From: Virgibacillus sp. NKC19-16
GTDB lineage: Bacteria > Bacillota > Bacilli > Bacillales > Amphibacillaceae
Length of the DNA: 64,000 nt
Assembly (NCBI RefSeq): GCF_021560035.1
Contig: NZ_CP074373.1
Coordinates: 988,001-1,052,000, forward strand
Reading direction: 5' to 3'
Shown here: piece by piece, positions 29,745-37,821 of the stretch
Layout: each line of letters opens with the position of its first letter
How positions within the stretch are numbered: the first letter of the stretch is position 1
Program-made: the position numbers and the translations under genes
The notes under the pieces: generated by a model
Told to the model about the DNA's origin: nothing
What the model saw: the letters and a program-made list of their open reading frames with translations, nothing else
Database searches by the model: none

Positions 29745-30260
29745 ATGCCAGTGGATAACTCGTTTGTATTAAGCACAGAAAGAATAAACTTAAGAAAAAT
29801 GAACAATAATGACGTGGGAAATTTAATGGAAATTTTCTCAGACCCAGTAGCTATGGAATATTATCCATCCACCAAAGATGAACAGGAGACGAAGAAATGG
29901 ATTGACTGGACAATAAGCAATTATGCCAACTTTGGCTCTGGCTTGTGGATTGTTGAGGAAAAAGAAACAGGAGAGTTTCTCGGGCAATGTGGGATTGTTC
30001 TGCAAAAAGTCGATGGTGTGGTCGAAATGGAGATCGGATATTTATTTGCAAGGCGTGTGTGGGGAAATGGGTACGCTACTGAGGCAGCATTAGCTTGTAA
30101 AAAATATGGATTTGAAGAACTGGGATTGACAAGGATGATTTCCTTAATCGATATAAATAATGTTCCATCGATTAAAGTGGCGGAACGGATAGGGATGAAA
30201 TGGGAAAAGCGTATTAATAAATGGGGCAAGGATATAGATGTTTATTCCGTTTCTTTGTGA
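29745..30260 (+). CDS. GNAT-family N-acetyltransferase (RimJ/RimL type)
   Basis: The 171-residue protein opens LSTERINLRKMNNNDV and carries EIGYLFARRVWGNGYATEA, the RimJ/RimL-type acetyl-CoA motif, followed by INNVPSIKVAERIGM. Related enzymes acetylate ribosomal protein N-termini or small molecules. TTGGAGATTAA precedes the ATG. Its stop lies only about 15-25 bp before the left end of the IscB element. Confidence 0.88.
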   Translation: MPVDNSFVLSTERINLRKMNNNDVGNLMEIFSDPVAMEYYPSTKDEQETKKWIDWTISNYANFGSGLWIVEEKETGEFLGQCGIVLQKVDGVVEMEIGYLFARRVWGNGYATEAALACKKYGFEELGLTRMISLIDINNVPSIKVAERIGMKWEKRINKWGKDIDVYSVSL

Positions 30261-30271
30261 TGATGCGTTGA

Positions 30272-30537
30272 AAGGAGTTGTCAACTACCCACCACTTATC
30301 GACCTTTTTGGTCCGATTGAAGTGGGGCTTGAAAGAGCCTTTAGTTGTCTAGCCTTAGTCTTCATTGACTACGTTGGTTTGGTTACCACACCCTCGGATG
30401 ATACCCTAGTCCGTTGCTCTGTGCAGGCGCTGTAATAGTTCTAAATGGGTAGGAACGGTCAACCTGACTTTGGCTTATATAAGCAAAGCCATACCAACAT
30501 TGGCGAAGGGTAACCACTCTGAGAGGAGGAACACTCT
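30272..30537 (+). ncRNA. Omega RNA (HEARO-type) of IscB
   Basis: About 265 nt of gene-free, GC-richer sequence directly precede iscB and end at its start codon, with GAGAGGAGGAACACTCTATG holding the ribosome binding site. It contains several hairpins, among them GGCTT-ATATAAGC-AAAGCC near 30474. IscB proteins are guided by an RNA from this position whose 5' end carries the guide. The assignment follows from the position and known IscB biology; the fold has not been computed. Confidence 0.65.
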
Positions 30538-31812
30538 ATGTTAGTGTTCGTTATCAACAAGCATGGTAAACCTTTGATGCCATGTAAACCAAGAAAAGCT
30601 CGAGTTTTACTAAAAGAAAAGAAAGCAAAGATTGTATCTCATAACCCTTTTACGATTCAATTACTGTATGGAAGCAGTGGATATACACAAGAAGTGAATA
30701 TCGGGGTAGATCTGGGAGCAAAACATGTTGGCATCGCTATCACGAGTGACGACAAGGTACTAGCTAAGGGAGAAGTAGAACTGCGTCAGGATGTCAAAGC
30801 TGCCATTGATACCAGAAGAACCTACAGACACTCCAGAAGAAACCGGAAAACACGTTATCGCAAACCGCGCTTTCAAAACCGCAACCGGGAGAAAGGATGG
30901 TTGCCGCCGAGTATCCAGAGCCGGGTGGAAAATACCTTCTTTTGGATCGACAAGTTTTACGATCTTGTGCCTAATCCTGCGTTAACCATAGAGGTTGGCA
31001 AATTCGATGTGCAAAAGATGATCGACCCGGATATTGCCGGGGTTGCCTACCAACAGGGTCAGGCATATGGGTATCATGATGTGCGTTACTTTGTATTCGC
31101 AAGGGATAACTATACATGTCACGTGTGCAAACAGAAAGGCAAAATTTTGAACACTCATCACCTCCTATACCGTTCACACGGAGGTTCCAACCGGGCAGAT
31201 AACCTGGTTACCGTCTGTACGGACTGTCACACACATGAGAATCATAAAAACGGAAACATTCTTTGGAAGTGGATGATCGAAGGAAAAAGATTGCCACAAT
31301 ACAAAGAAGGTCCGTTCATGAATAGCTTTCGCAGGAGGGTATTTTTCAAGTATCCACACGCAGCAATCACCTATGGATCAGTAACTACGCCGAAACGTAA
31401 AGAACTGGGATTGGAAAAAAGCCATATGAATGATGCGATTGCGATTAGTGGTATTCCATTCATCAAAGAAAACACCAGAGACACTTTCAACATCAAGCAA
31501 TTTCGGAAAAAGAAACGTTCCCTGCATGAAGCGACGGCTAGGAAGGGGCGTAAAACGAAAAACACGATGAGTAAACGAAATGAAAAGAACAAGAAATACC
31601 TCAAGGGATTTTACTTGAATGACAAAGTTAGAGTATATGAATCAACCGGCTATATTACAGGGTTTACAGGGACAAGTGGGGCATACGTCAAGACCATTGA
31701 TGGGGATTATATCACCATGCCCAATAAAAATTATAAACAGTTTGGTCTCAAAAGCTTGAAACGAATTAGCCATAATAACAATTGGCAGTTTGAAAAGAAG
31801 GTATTTAACTGA
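30538..31812 (+). CDS. iscB: RNA-guided endonuclease IscB
   Basis: The 424-residue protein has all the parts of IscB, the ancestor-like relative of Cas9. In order: the N-terminal PLMP motif (residues 13-16 region, KPLMPCKPRKA), RuvC-I with Asp58 (GVDLGAKHVGIAI) and an Arg-rich bridge helix (RRTYRHSRRNRKTRYRKPRF). RuvC-II follows with Glu152 (TIEVGKF), then an HNH domain with C194/C197, H207-H208 and C227/C230, RuvC-III with H296 and D299 (SHMNDA), and a C-terminal basic domain. All catalytic residues are present and there is no frameshift, so it looks active. Confidence 0.95.
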   Translation: MLVFVINKHGKPLMPCKPRKARVLLKEKKAKIVSHNPFTIQLLYGSSGYTQEVNIGVDLGAKHVGIAITSDDKVLAKGEVELRQDVKAAIDTRRTYRHSRRNRKTRYRKPRFQNRNREKGWLPPSIQSRVENTFFWIDKFYDLVPNPALTIEVGKFDVQKMIDPDIAGVAYQQGQAYGYHDVRYFVFARDNYTCHVCKQKGKILNTHHLLYRSHGGSNRADNLVTVCTDCHTHENHKNGNILWKWMIEGKRLPQYKEGPFMNSFRRRVFFKYPHAAITYGSVTTPKRKELGLEKSHMNDAIAISGIPFIKENTRDTFNIKQFRKKKRSLHEATARKGRKTKNTMSKRNEKNKKYLKGFYLNDKVRVYESTGYITGFTGTSGAYVKTIDGDYITMPNKNYKQFGLKSLKRISHNNNWQFEKKVFN

Positions 31813-31828
31813 GGCTAACCGAAATTCA

Positions 31829-31880
31829 TCTCCCACCTAGTCCTTGGGCTATCGCCTTTCATATTCCTTGAGGTGGGAGA
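31829..31880 (+). repeat. Right-end hairpin of the IscB element
   Basis: TCTCCCACCT and AGGTGGGAGA form a perfect 10-bp stem with a 32-nt loop. The same stem with small changes occurs at the right end of the TnpB element (61832-61868). Confidence 0.75.
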
Positions 31881-32055
31881 CTTCTTTTGGAGAGCTGTTA
31901 AAATTCTAGAATCATACGCGGGTGCAGATCGATTAGAGAAAAAAATAAACAAGTTTATCGAAGAGGAGCAAGTAAATGTAATAAAGGTACAACTCTCTGC
32001 AGGGCTTTTTAGTGTGATGGCATTAATCGAGTATGAAGACAACTATGGAAGTTAA
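31873..32055 (+). pseudogene. Cse60-like sporulation protein, 5' end replaced by IscB element
   Basis: From about codon 9 the frame encodes VKILESYAGADRLEKKINKF, then VIKVQLSAGLFSVMALIEYE, which fits the Cse60/DUF2758 family of short sporulation proteins. The only in-frame start is the GTG at 31873, inside the transposon's right-end hairpin, so the natural start codon appears to be lost. The sequence AAAGGAG just left of the element (30272-30277) could be the original ribosome binding site. It precedes a phosphotransferase gene. Confidence 0.55.
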
Positions 32056-32081
32056 TTCAATGCACAGAGAGGCTGAACAGA

Positions 32082-33014
32082 ATGAATGGAGCAACTATAA
32101 TGCAGAAATTCGGCTTTTATACGGAAGAAGAGCCGATTAGTATTTATCCTTTTTCACCTGTATACCATGTTATGCTTGAAAAAGGTGATGTAATTGTTAA
32201 GAAAACACAACGGCCAATTGAGCGAGCATATCGTTTGATCGAATATACAACCTTCTTAAGCGATAATGGAATCAAAGTAGTAACTCCTGTGAATTTGAAT
32301 AGGCATAACCCGCAAACCATTGATGGAGAAACATACGTTGTTTATCCTTATATTGAAGGTTCTACATATACGGGGAAAGATAACGAAATTTATGAGGCTG
32401 GCAAGTTTTTCGGGAGAATTCACAGTCATTCACCCAAAGAAAATGTATATCAATTGGAAGAATATGATGTCTATGACTTTACCGTTGAAGAAGTGGAAGA
32501 GAGCATGCAAAATATAGAAAGGAATGCAGCAAAGTATGAATTTGTATTGGATAGTGTACAGCACAAAGAGAAGTTAATCCAAATCGTATCCCAGCAGGAA
32601 GAATTACAAAATAGCAACTTGCCGAATGTCGTAACACCGTATGATTTTAAGGCTAATAATTTAATTTACACACCAGAACCTTATTTAATAGACCCGGATA
32701 ATGCTGGATGGATTCCGAGGATTTTTGATTTAGCATTGGCCTTGCTTTTGTTTCATAACGAGTTGTCGACTGCACCTGATACAATATTCACCCCTGAGCA
32801 ATGGAAGCTTTTCTTGTCTGGCTACAATAAGTCGGTTCATTTAACTGATTTAGAACATTCGTACTGGCAAAAGACGATAGAGCATGTCTTTTTAGATGAA
32901 GTGATGTGGCTATTGGAGGAAGCTAATGAGGACTGGTCTGATCCATCACAGCGGATGTTATTTGAGAGTTTACTTCGGGTATTGATGGATGCTTCAGATT
33001 ATGGGATTGAATGA
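32082..33014 (+). CDS. Phosphotransferase-family protein (APH/CotS-like kinase fold)
   Basis: The 310-residue protein has the aminoglycoside/choline-kinase-like fold: N-lobe VMLEKGDVIVKKTQRPIERA, hinge YVVYPYIEG, catalytic-loop-like TPYDFKANNLIY and the metal motif LIDPDNAG. In the usual H-x-D-x-x-x-x-N loop the His is replaced (TPYDFKANN), but Asp and Asn remain. Spore-coat kinases of the CotS/YtaA group are similar. AGAGAGG precedes the ATG. It may have been in one operon with the Cse60-like gene. Confidence 0.75.
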   Translation: MNGATIMQKFGFYTEEEPISIYPFSPVYHVMLEKGDVIVKKTQRPIERAYRLIEYTTFLSDNGIKVVTPVNLNRHNPQTIDGETYVVYPYIEGSTYTGKDNEIYEAGKFFGRIHSHSPKENVYQLEEYDVYDFTVEEVEESMQNIERNAAKYEFVLDSVQHKEKLIQIVSQQEELQNSNLPNVVTPYDFKANNLIYTPEPYLIDPDNAGWIPRIFDLALALLLFHNELSTAPDTIFTPEQWKLFLSGYNKSVHLTDLEHSYWQKTIEHVFLDEVMWLLEEANEDWSDPSQRMLFESLLRVLMDASDYGIE

Positions 33015-33044
33015 AAAATTTGATATAAGGACGGGCTGGAATCT

Positions 33045-33410
33045 ATGCCATTTTTATTTTTACTAGTGCTTCTGGCTATTTTCTTCGTTTTAATGTACAT
33101 TGTTGTAAAATTAGCAAGAAGATTGCTAGGTATCGAAAAAGTAGGGGAATCAGGAAAATATATAAATGCGTATCACAAATGGGGAAATGCGCTAATTGTA
33201 ATAGGATTGGTTATATCTCTTATTTTCTTGTTCAATTCGTCAAGTATTGGGATCCCATTAGTGTTATTTTTTGTTGTCGTTTCTCATGCCTTTGATTCAT
33301 TTATGATGTGGAAGTATCTACATTCAAGAGAATATATTATTAAGATAATAAAAGGCTTTTTCTTGGTGTTGGGCATAACTTTAATTGTGTTGTATATAGA
33401 TACATTTTAA
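33045..33410 (+). CDS. DUF4181 membrane protein
   Basis: 121 residues with four hydrophobic helices and the conserved central pattern NAYHKWGNALIVIG and SHAFDSFMMWKYLHS..YI. This matches DUF4181, a Bacillus membrane family of unknown function. It is followed in the same direction by three further small genes. Confidence 0.8.
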   Translation: MPFLFLLVLLAIFFVLMYIVVKLARRLLGIEKVGESGKYINAYHKWGNALIVIGLVISLIFLFNSSSIGIPLVLFFVVVSHAFDSFMMWKYLHSREYIIKIIKGFFLVLGITLIVLYIDTF

Positions 33411-33439
33411 CCTTTTAGAATAATCAAGGGGGTCTTCAC

Positions 33440-33661
33440 ATGCCAATTTTCCAGAATTGCGAGCATAAATGGAGTTGGAAGCAAACATGTAAAAGATATT
33501 TCACATTAGATACTGGAATGACCTGTCCGTATTGCGCGGAGAAGCAATATGTTACTTCACGTACAAGAAAAAAATCCAATATGTTACTCTTTATAGCACC
33601 TTGCTTAATGCTTATTAACGTCTTCATCGGTCCTTCACTTGTTATTTTATTATGTTGTTAG
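33440..33661 (+). CDS. CXXC_20_CXXC-family small membrane protein, first Cys lost
   Basis: The 73-residue protein resembles TIGR04104: an N-terminal zinc-ribbon-like part (FQNCEHKWSWKQT, about 20 residues, CPYCAEKQYVT) and C-terminal hydrophobic helix(es). The usual first CxxC is reduced to FxxC here (IFQNC), whereas the second pair CPYC is intact. AGGGGGTC precedes the ATG. The function is unknown. Confidence 0.75.
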   Translation: MPIFQNCEHKWSWKQTCKRYFTLDTGMTCPYCAEKQYVTSRTRKKSNMLLFIAPCLMLINVFIGPSLVILLCC

Positions 33662-33794
33662 TTTCTATTCCGTTGGTGGCTGGGCTTTATCCCTTTTTGA
33701 TAGAACTTACCAGTAAAGAAGAACTTCCATGGTAGGGCTTGGCTTACTGGATGTCAAAAGTGAAGAATTGTTACAAGTTTATGGAGGAAAAATC

Positions 33795-34100
33795 ATGTTA
33801 AGAGTCCTACTGGAATTATTACGCATCATTTTTATATTTTTACTATTAGGCGGTCTACTATGGATTCTAATTGGTAATTTCTATCAATTTGATGATGTAG
33901 AAAATTATCAATGGTTTCCGGTTGTTGGCATTTACATTTTGCTTTTTGTGTTATACCGTAATAGATTGCAATTTTCTGGATGGTATGTTGGAAAAGGCAG
34001 AATGAAACTGTCAGCGAAAGTATCTAAGATGTTAATTGGAATAGCCGTCTTATTCTTGGTTGTCCCGTTTGTTATTCACGCTATTAATCTAAATTTATAA
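33795..34100 (+). CDS. Small membrane protein (101 aa)
   Basis: Three hydrophobic helices (residues 2-24, 42-54, 78-98) with a basic loop containing NRLQFSGWY and GKGRMKLSAKV. The ATG at 33795 is chosen over 33729 because GGAGG lies 7 bp upstream and the helix then begins at once. No family is recognised. Confidence 0.65.
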   Translation: MLRVLLELLRIIFIFLLLGGLLWILIGNFYQFDDVENYQWFPVVGIYILLFVLYRNRLQFSGWYVGKGRMKLSAKVSKMLIGIAVLFLVVPFVIHAINLNL

Positions 34101-34121
34101 ATAAAGAGAGGAGAATGTTAT

Positions 34122-34595
34122 ATGCTAAATAAAGCAAGGGAACTGATCGAAAATGAGGAATTTGAAAAGGCCCAGGAAATTTTACTTCCTATATTAAATA
34201 GTAATCCCGACAATGCAGAAGGTAATCATTACTTCGCTGAAACATTTGACAGGCAGGGTTTGGAAAGCGAAGCCATTCCATATTACGAAAATGCGCTTGC
34301 GAATAATATTGAAGGTGAACTTCGTGAAGCGGCTTATGTGCAACTGGGGAGCAGCTATAGATGTATTGGTGAATACGAGAAGGCAGAGGAAATTTTATCA
34401 AAAGGATTAGAGGAGTTCCCTGATAATTCGGCTATAAAAGCTTTTTTAGCCATGGTAATGTACAATTTGGGTAAGGAAAAAGCTGCTGTAACGATACTTT
34501 TGCAAACGCTTGCCGGATCATCGGATGATCCTTGGTTGAAAAATTATGAAAGAGCAATTAAATTTTATGCAGAAAAGTTGGATGAAACTTGGTAA
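34122..34595 (+). CDS. Tetratricopeptide-repeat protein
   Basis: The 157-residue, acidic, all-helical protein has at least three TPR units: ARELIENEEFEKAQEILLPI, GNHYFAETFDRQGLESEAIP and QLGSSYRCIGEYEKAEEIL. Such proteins are protein-interaction scaffolds. AGAGGAG precedes the ATG. It contains no signal peptide, so it is cytoplasmic. Confidence 0.88.
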   Translation: MLNKARELIENEEFEKAQEILLPILNSNPDNAEGNHYFAETFDRQGLESEAIPYYENALANNIEGELREAAYVQLGSSYRCIGEYEKAEEILSKGLEEFPDNSAIKAFLAMVMYNLGKEKAAVTILLQTLAGSSDDPWLKNYERAIKFYAEKLDETW

Positions 34596-34690
34596 CACTA
34601 ACTGCATTCAATTCCTGTTGTTTAAAATTTTCTATTTCATGGTAATATAAACATAGGAAAGTACAACCTAGTGCAATGGAGGAGACAACG

Positions 34691-34795
34691 ATGGGTAAAT
34701 TGCTAAGAAAAATTATAAAATATGGACCAATAATATATCCTTTTATAAGGAAGTTTTTGAATAAGCAGAAACAGAAGAAGAATAATAATCGATAG
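34691..34795 (+). CDS. Small basic protein (34 aa)
   Basis: The product starts MGKLLRKIIKYGPIIYPF and ends in a run of Lys, Gln and Asn. GGAGGAG lies 6 bp before the ATG, and a terminator follows. The pattern MGKLLRK..KYGPI.YP is seen in small uncharacterised Bacillaceae proteins. The function is unknown. Confidence 0.65.
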   Translation: MGKLLRKIIKYGPIIYPFIRKFLNKQKQKKNNNR

Positions 34796-34802
34796 TAGAA
34801 CG

Positions 34803-34830
34803 GGCTGGTGAATGATAACCAGCTTTTTCT
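34803..34830 (+). terminator. Intrinsic terminator after the 34-aa gene
   Basis: GCTGGT, loop GAATGAT, ACCAGC followed by TTTTTCTTTT. Confidence 0.8.
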
Positions 34831-34849
34831 TTTCAATAGGAGTGACTTC

Positions 34850-35356
34850 ATGATAACCATTCAAAAAGCAACACCAGAGCATGCGGAGGGCATTGCAAGC
34901 GTTTGTATTGATAGTTACTGGGCGACTTACGATGAACTGCTTTCAAGTGAATACATAAACAGGATGATAAAAGAATTTTACACCCATGAAAGAATTATAA
35001 AGGAAGTTACAACAACCAGCAGACAATGGAATGGGTGGATTGTTGCTGTTGATGACGGGGAAGTTGTTGGTGCAGGTGCGGGCGGCATGATCAGTGAAAA
35101 TCACGGAGAACTGTTTGTATTGTATTTGGATCCTGAGCGCAGAAAAGAGGGGATAGGGACCATGCTCCTTGACGCTGTTACTGAGGAATTAATGAAACAC
35201 GGTGCCAAAGAGCAGTGGGTGAATGTGACAAAAGCGAATGATAAAGGAATCCCTTTTTATGAGGAGAAGGGGTTTCATTTTATCCATGAACAGGATGAAT
35301 ACGGCATTGTTGAAGGTGAGGATTTTAAGGCGCTGAGGTATCATAGGGTTCTTTAA
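34850..35356 (+). CDS. GNAT-family N-acetyltransferase
   Basis: 168 residues beginning [24 protein letters not shown], with ATYDELL in the W/Y-x-T-Y region, [17 protein letters not shown] as the acetyl-CoA site and [12 protein letters not shown] near the end. The ATG at 34850 has GGAGTGA 8 bp upstream; the in-frame start at 34808 lies within the preceding terminator. The fosB gene follows after 13 bp, so the two may be co-expressed. Confidence 0.87.
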   Translation: MITIQKATPEHAEGIASVCIDSYWATYDELLSSEYINRMIKEFYTHERIIKEVTTTSRQWNGWIVAVDDGEVVGAGAGGMISENHGELFVLYLDPERRKEGIGTMLLDAVTEELMKHGAKEQWVNVTKANDKGIPFYEEKGFHFIHEQDEYGIVEGEDFKALRYHRVL

Positions 35357-35369
35357 GGGGTGCATCGTA

Positions 35370-35792
35370 GTGAAGGTACAGGGGATAAATCATCTACTTT
35401 TTTCTGTTTCAGATTTAGAAAAGTCGATTCACTTTTATCGAGATGTTTTTGATGCAAAACTTTTAGTGAAAGGGAAGACCACTGCTTATTTTGATCTTAA
35501 TGGCTTGTGGCTTGCTTTGAATGAAGAAAGGGATATTCCACGCAATGAAATCTATCAGTCTTATACACATCTAGCATTTTCCATCGAAGAAAAATATTTT
35601 GATGCTATATATGAAAAACTAGTACGACTAAACGTGGCAATTTTATCAGGTCGACCAAGGGATGAGCGTGATAAAAAGTCGATTTATTTTACCGATCCGG
35701 ATGGCCATAAATTTGAATTTCATACTGGAACATTCCAAGATCGGATTGATTATTATAAGGCGGAAAAGCCACATATGGAATTTTTTGATTGA
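35370..35792 (+). CDS. fosB: FosB-type metallothiol transferase (fosfomycin resistance)
   Basis: This 140-residue vicinal-oxygen-chelate enzyme has metal ligands H8 (INHLLFSV), H67 (YTHLAF) and E116 (GHKFEFHTG), at the FosB positions. FosB adds bacillithiol to fosfomycin using Mn2+ or Mg2+. The length is that of the family. It starts with GTG after AAGGGGTG. It follows a GNAT gene and ends before a strong terminator. Such genes are chromosomal in many bacilli, so it need not signal recent acquisition. Confidence 0.88.
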   Translation: MKVQGINHLLFSVSDLEKSIHFYRDVFDAKLLVKGKTTAYFDLNGLWLALNEERDIPRNEIYQSYTHLAFSIEEKYFDAIYEKLVRLNVAILSGRPRDERDKKSIYFTDPDGHKFEFHTGTFQDRIDYYKAEKPHMEFFD

Positions 35793-35881
35793 TACCTGGA
35801 TAGATAGAGTGAAGAAAGACTTATCCATTAAAACTTGGAGATTGTGTAACTAAGTTACCGTTGAGCTAGCAAAGTGGTGCG

Positions 35882-35923
35882 AAAACGCTTCCTTAAGATT
35901 ATGTTCTTGAGGAAGCGTTTTTT
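35882..35923 (+). terminator. Strong intrinsic terminator downstream of fosB
   Basis: AACGCTTCCTTAAGA and TTCTTGAGGAAGCGTT pair over about 15 bp with G-U pairs, followed by TTTTTT. Confidence 0.85.
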
Positions 35924-35970
35924 ATTAAAAAAGGAAGAGGATATAAAAGCAAAAAGAGAATTGATTTGAC

Positions 35971-36010
35971 ACGATTCGACAAATTACGGGGCGTGCCAGG
36001 CACTGCATGG
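35971..36010 (+). repeat. Dispersed intergenic repeat, copy 2
   Basis: It begins ACGATTCGACAAATTACGGG and continues GCGTGCCAGGCACTGCATGG. Here the inner part GTGCCAGGCAC is a perfect palindrome around A. It is a diverged copy of the elements at 23436 and 40442. Confidence 0.7.
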
Positions 36011-36222
36011 AGTTAAAAAGCATTTCGGAGTTATCTCTATTATATGGATGGAATAAGCTTTATATATAGCTTGAGGGTTATTAAAGACGTGATTATTCCG
36101 TAAAATGCCTTAAAAATCTATTTTCTTAAAATTTAAATCTTTGGTATTATTAGATTGATAGTTGAATTAGATGAATGGTTTGATGAATCAGCACTTTTTA
36201 ACAACTTAAGGGGGTAATTGCA

Positions 36223-37035
36223 GTGAAAATAGGTAAATGGAGAGTACAGGTTACTATATTATTAACACTAGCGCTTATATTTGTTCTGGCAGCTTGTGGG
36301 ACTGGCAGTAATGCCGGTGGTGATAATGCAGAAGGAAGCGATGGAGAAGAAAGCGAATTAGAAGATACATATACCGTCGTATCAGATAACGCCTTTGTGC
36401 CTTTTGAATTTATGGAAGATGGAGAACTTGTTGGGTTTGATATCGATCTCATTAATGCCATTGCTGACGAGGCGGGATTCGAAATTGAGATAGAAACTAC
36501 CAATTTTGACGGTATCATTCCAGGATTACAGACGGGTCAATTTGATATTGCTATTGCAGGCATTGGTATAACGGAGGACAGAAAAGAAGTAATTGATTAC
36601 AGTGATCCATACTTTGAATCCGGTTTGGCGATCGGAGTACCTGCAGACAATGAAGATATTCAAGGTATTGAAGACTTGGAAGGAAAGACAATTGCAACCC
36701 GTCTAGGTTCAACAAGCTCCGCCTACATTGATGAGAACATTGAGGGAGCAGAAGCCAATGAATATGAACAATTGGATCAGGCGTATTTGTCAGTAGAAAA
36801 TGGTAGTTCAGATGCTGTTCTATATGATGATCCAAACGTCCGGTACTATATTCAAACATCAGAAGAGGATAACTTAAAAATGGTTGGTGATCTGTATCAA
36901 GCGGAGGATTATGGTATTGCTATTACTCAAGGCAATCCAGAATTAGTAGAAGCTATCAACGAAGCTTTAGCAACATTGCGTGAAGACGGAACATACGATG
37001 AACTTTATGAAAAATGGTTTGGATCTGCAGAATAA
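36223..37035 (+). CDS. Polar amino acid ABC transporter, substrate-binding lipoprotein
   Basis: The 270-residue lipoprotein has a signal peptide ending in the lipobox LAACG (lipidated Cys at about residue 26), an acidic linker, then a family 3 solute-binding domain: VVSDNAFVPFEFMEDGELVGFDIDL, DGIIPGLQTGQFDIAIAGIGIT and ATRLGSTS. It is GlnH/FliY-like; glutamine, arginine or cystine are possible ligands. It starts with GTG after AAGGGGGT. The permease and ATPase genes follow after an intercistronic hairpin. Confidence 0.9.
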   Translation: MKIGKWRVQVTILLTLALIFVLAACGTGSNAGGDNAEGSDGEESELEDTYTVVSDNAFVPFEFMEDGELVGFDIDLINAIADEAGFEIEIETTNFDGIIPGLQTGQFDIAIAGIGITEDRKEVIDYSDPYFESGLAIGVPADNEDIQGIEDLEGKTIATRLGSTSSAYIDENIEGAEANEYEQLDQAYLSVENGSSDAVLYDDPNVRYYIQTSEEDNLKMVGDLYQAEDYGIAITQGNPELVEAINEALATLREDGTYDELYEKWFGSAE

Positions 37036-37094
37036 ATCGTACAAATACAGCTATATACAACAACTAGAGGTATCCTTCATCTAAAATAACGAAC

Positions 37095-37142
37095 AAGCTA
37101 AGGCTTATCTCCAAATTTATAGGTAAGCCTTAGCTTTATTTT
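37095..37142 (+). terminator. Intercistronic hairpin between binding protein and permease
   Basis: AAGCTAAGGCTTA and TAAGCCTTAGCTT form a 13-bp stem followed by TATTTTC. Such hairpins often cause partial termination or protect the upstream mRNA, giving more binding protein than permease. Confidence 0.65.
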
Positions 37143-37161
37143 CAATAAGAGGTGAGAAATC

Positions 37162-37821
37162 ATGGGAAATTTTAATTGGGCAGGTGTAATTGATTTTCTG
37201 CCACAATTAGGAACGGGTCTGTACTACACACTGTTAATATCAGTTGTCGGACTAATAATCGGCTTTATTTTAGGAGCTATTTTTGGACTTGGCCGGATTT
37301 CCAATAATAAGATTGTTTACGGTATAGCTAGTGTATATATTGAAGTAGTGCGGGGCACCCCTGTACTGGTACAAGCAATTTGGATATTCTTTGCTCTACC
37401 GTTAATTACTCAATATAATATGGAATCCGTTACTGCAGGTATCGTAGTGATTGCGATGAACTCGGGAGCTTACATTGCTGAAATTGTACGTGGTGCAGTA
37501 CAGTCTGTTGATAAAGGGCAGATGGAAGCGGGGCGTTCGCTTGGTTTGGATCAGCGGCAGACGATGCGTCATATCATTTGGCCGCAAGCATTTAAACGGA
37601 TGATTCCGCCACTGGGGAACCAGTTTATTATAAGTATAAAAGACACCTCGCTGTTATCTGTCATTCTTGTTCCGGAGCTTATGTTCCAGGGAAGAAACAT
37701 AGCAGCAAATCATTTTAACGCAGTTGAAATTTACACAGCAGTGGCCGTATTTTATCTTGCTATTACATTAACCTTATCCCTTGTCTTAAGGGTTGTAGAA
37801 AGAAGGTTGGATATCCAGTGA
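37162..37821 (+). CDS. Polar amino acid ABC transporter, permease
   Basis: 219 residues with five transmembrane helices of the HisMQ/GlnP family. It has the loop that contacts the ATPase ([22 protein letters not shown]) and the downstream [25 protein letters not shown] precedes the ATG. Its stop overlaps the GTG start of the ATPase gene (GTGA). Confidence 0.93.
   Translation: MGNFNWAGVIDFLPQLGTGLYYTLLISVVGLIIGFILGAIFGLGRISNNKIVYGIASVYIEVVRGTPVLVQAIWIFFALPLITQYNMESVTAGIVVIAMNSGAYIAEIVRGAVQSVDKGQMEAGRSLGLDQRQTMRHIIWPQAFKRMIPPLGNQFIISIKDTSLLSVILVPELMFQGRNIAANHFNAVEIYTAVAVFYLAITLTLSLVLRVVERRLDIQ

Larger units (their letters stand above)
30272..31890 (+). mobile_element. IscB element (IS200/IS605-related, non-autonomous)
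   Basis: The unit consists of a left-end hairpin at 30288-30327 (CCACTT pairing with AAGTGG), an omega-RNA region, the iscB gene and a right-end hairpin with 10-bp arms (TCTCCCACCT at 31829-31838, AGGTGGGAGA at 31871-31880). No TnpA is encoded, so it would need one in trans. The outer boundaries are approximate: left between 30262 and 30285, right between 31880 and 31892. It lies between a GNAT gene and a Cse60-like frame. Confidence 0.75.
35793..36222. other. Intergenic region with terminator and repeat copy
   Basis: These 430 bp hold a strong terminator at 35882-35923, repeat copy 2 at 35971-36010 and AT-rich DNA before the transporter operon. I see no gene. GGGGGT before the GTG at 36223 is the ribosome binding site of the next gene. 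Confidence 0.6.
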
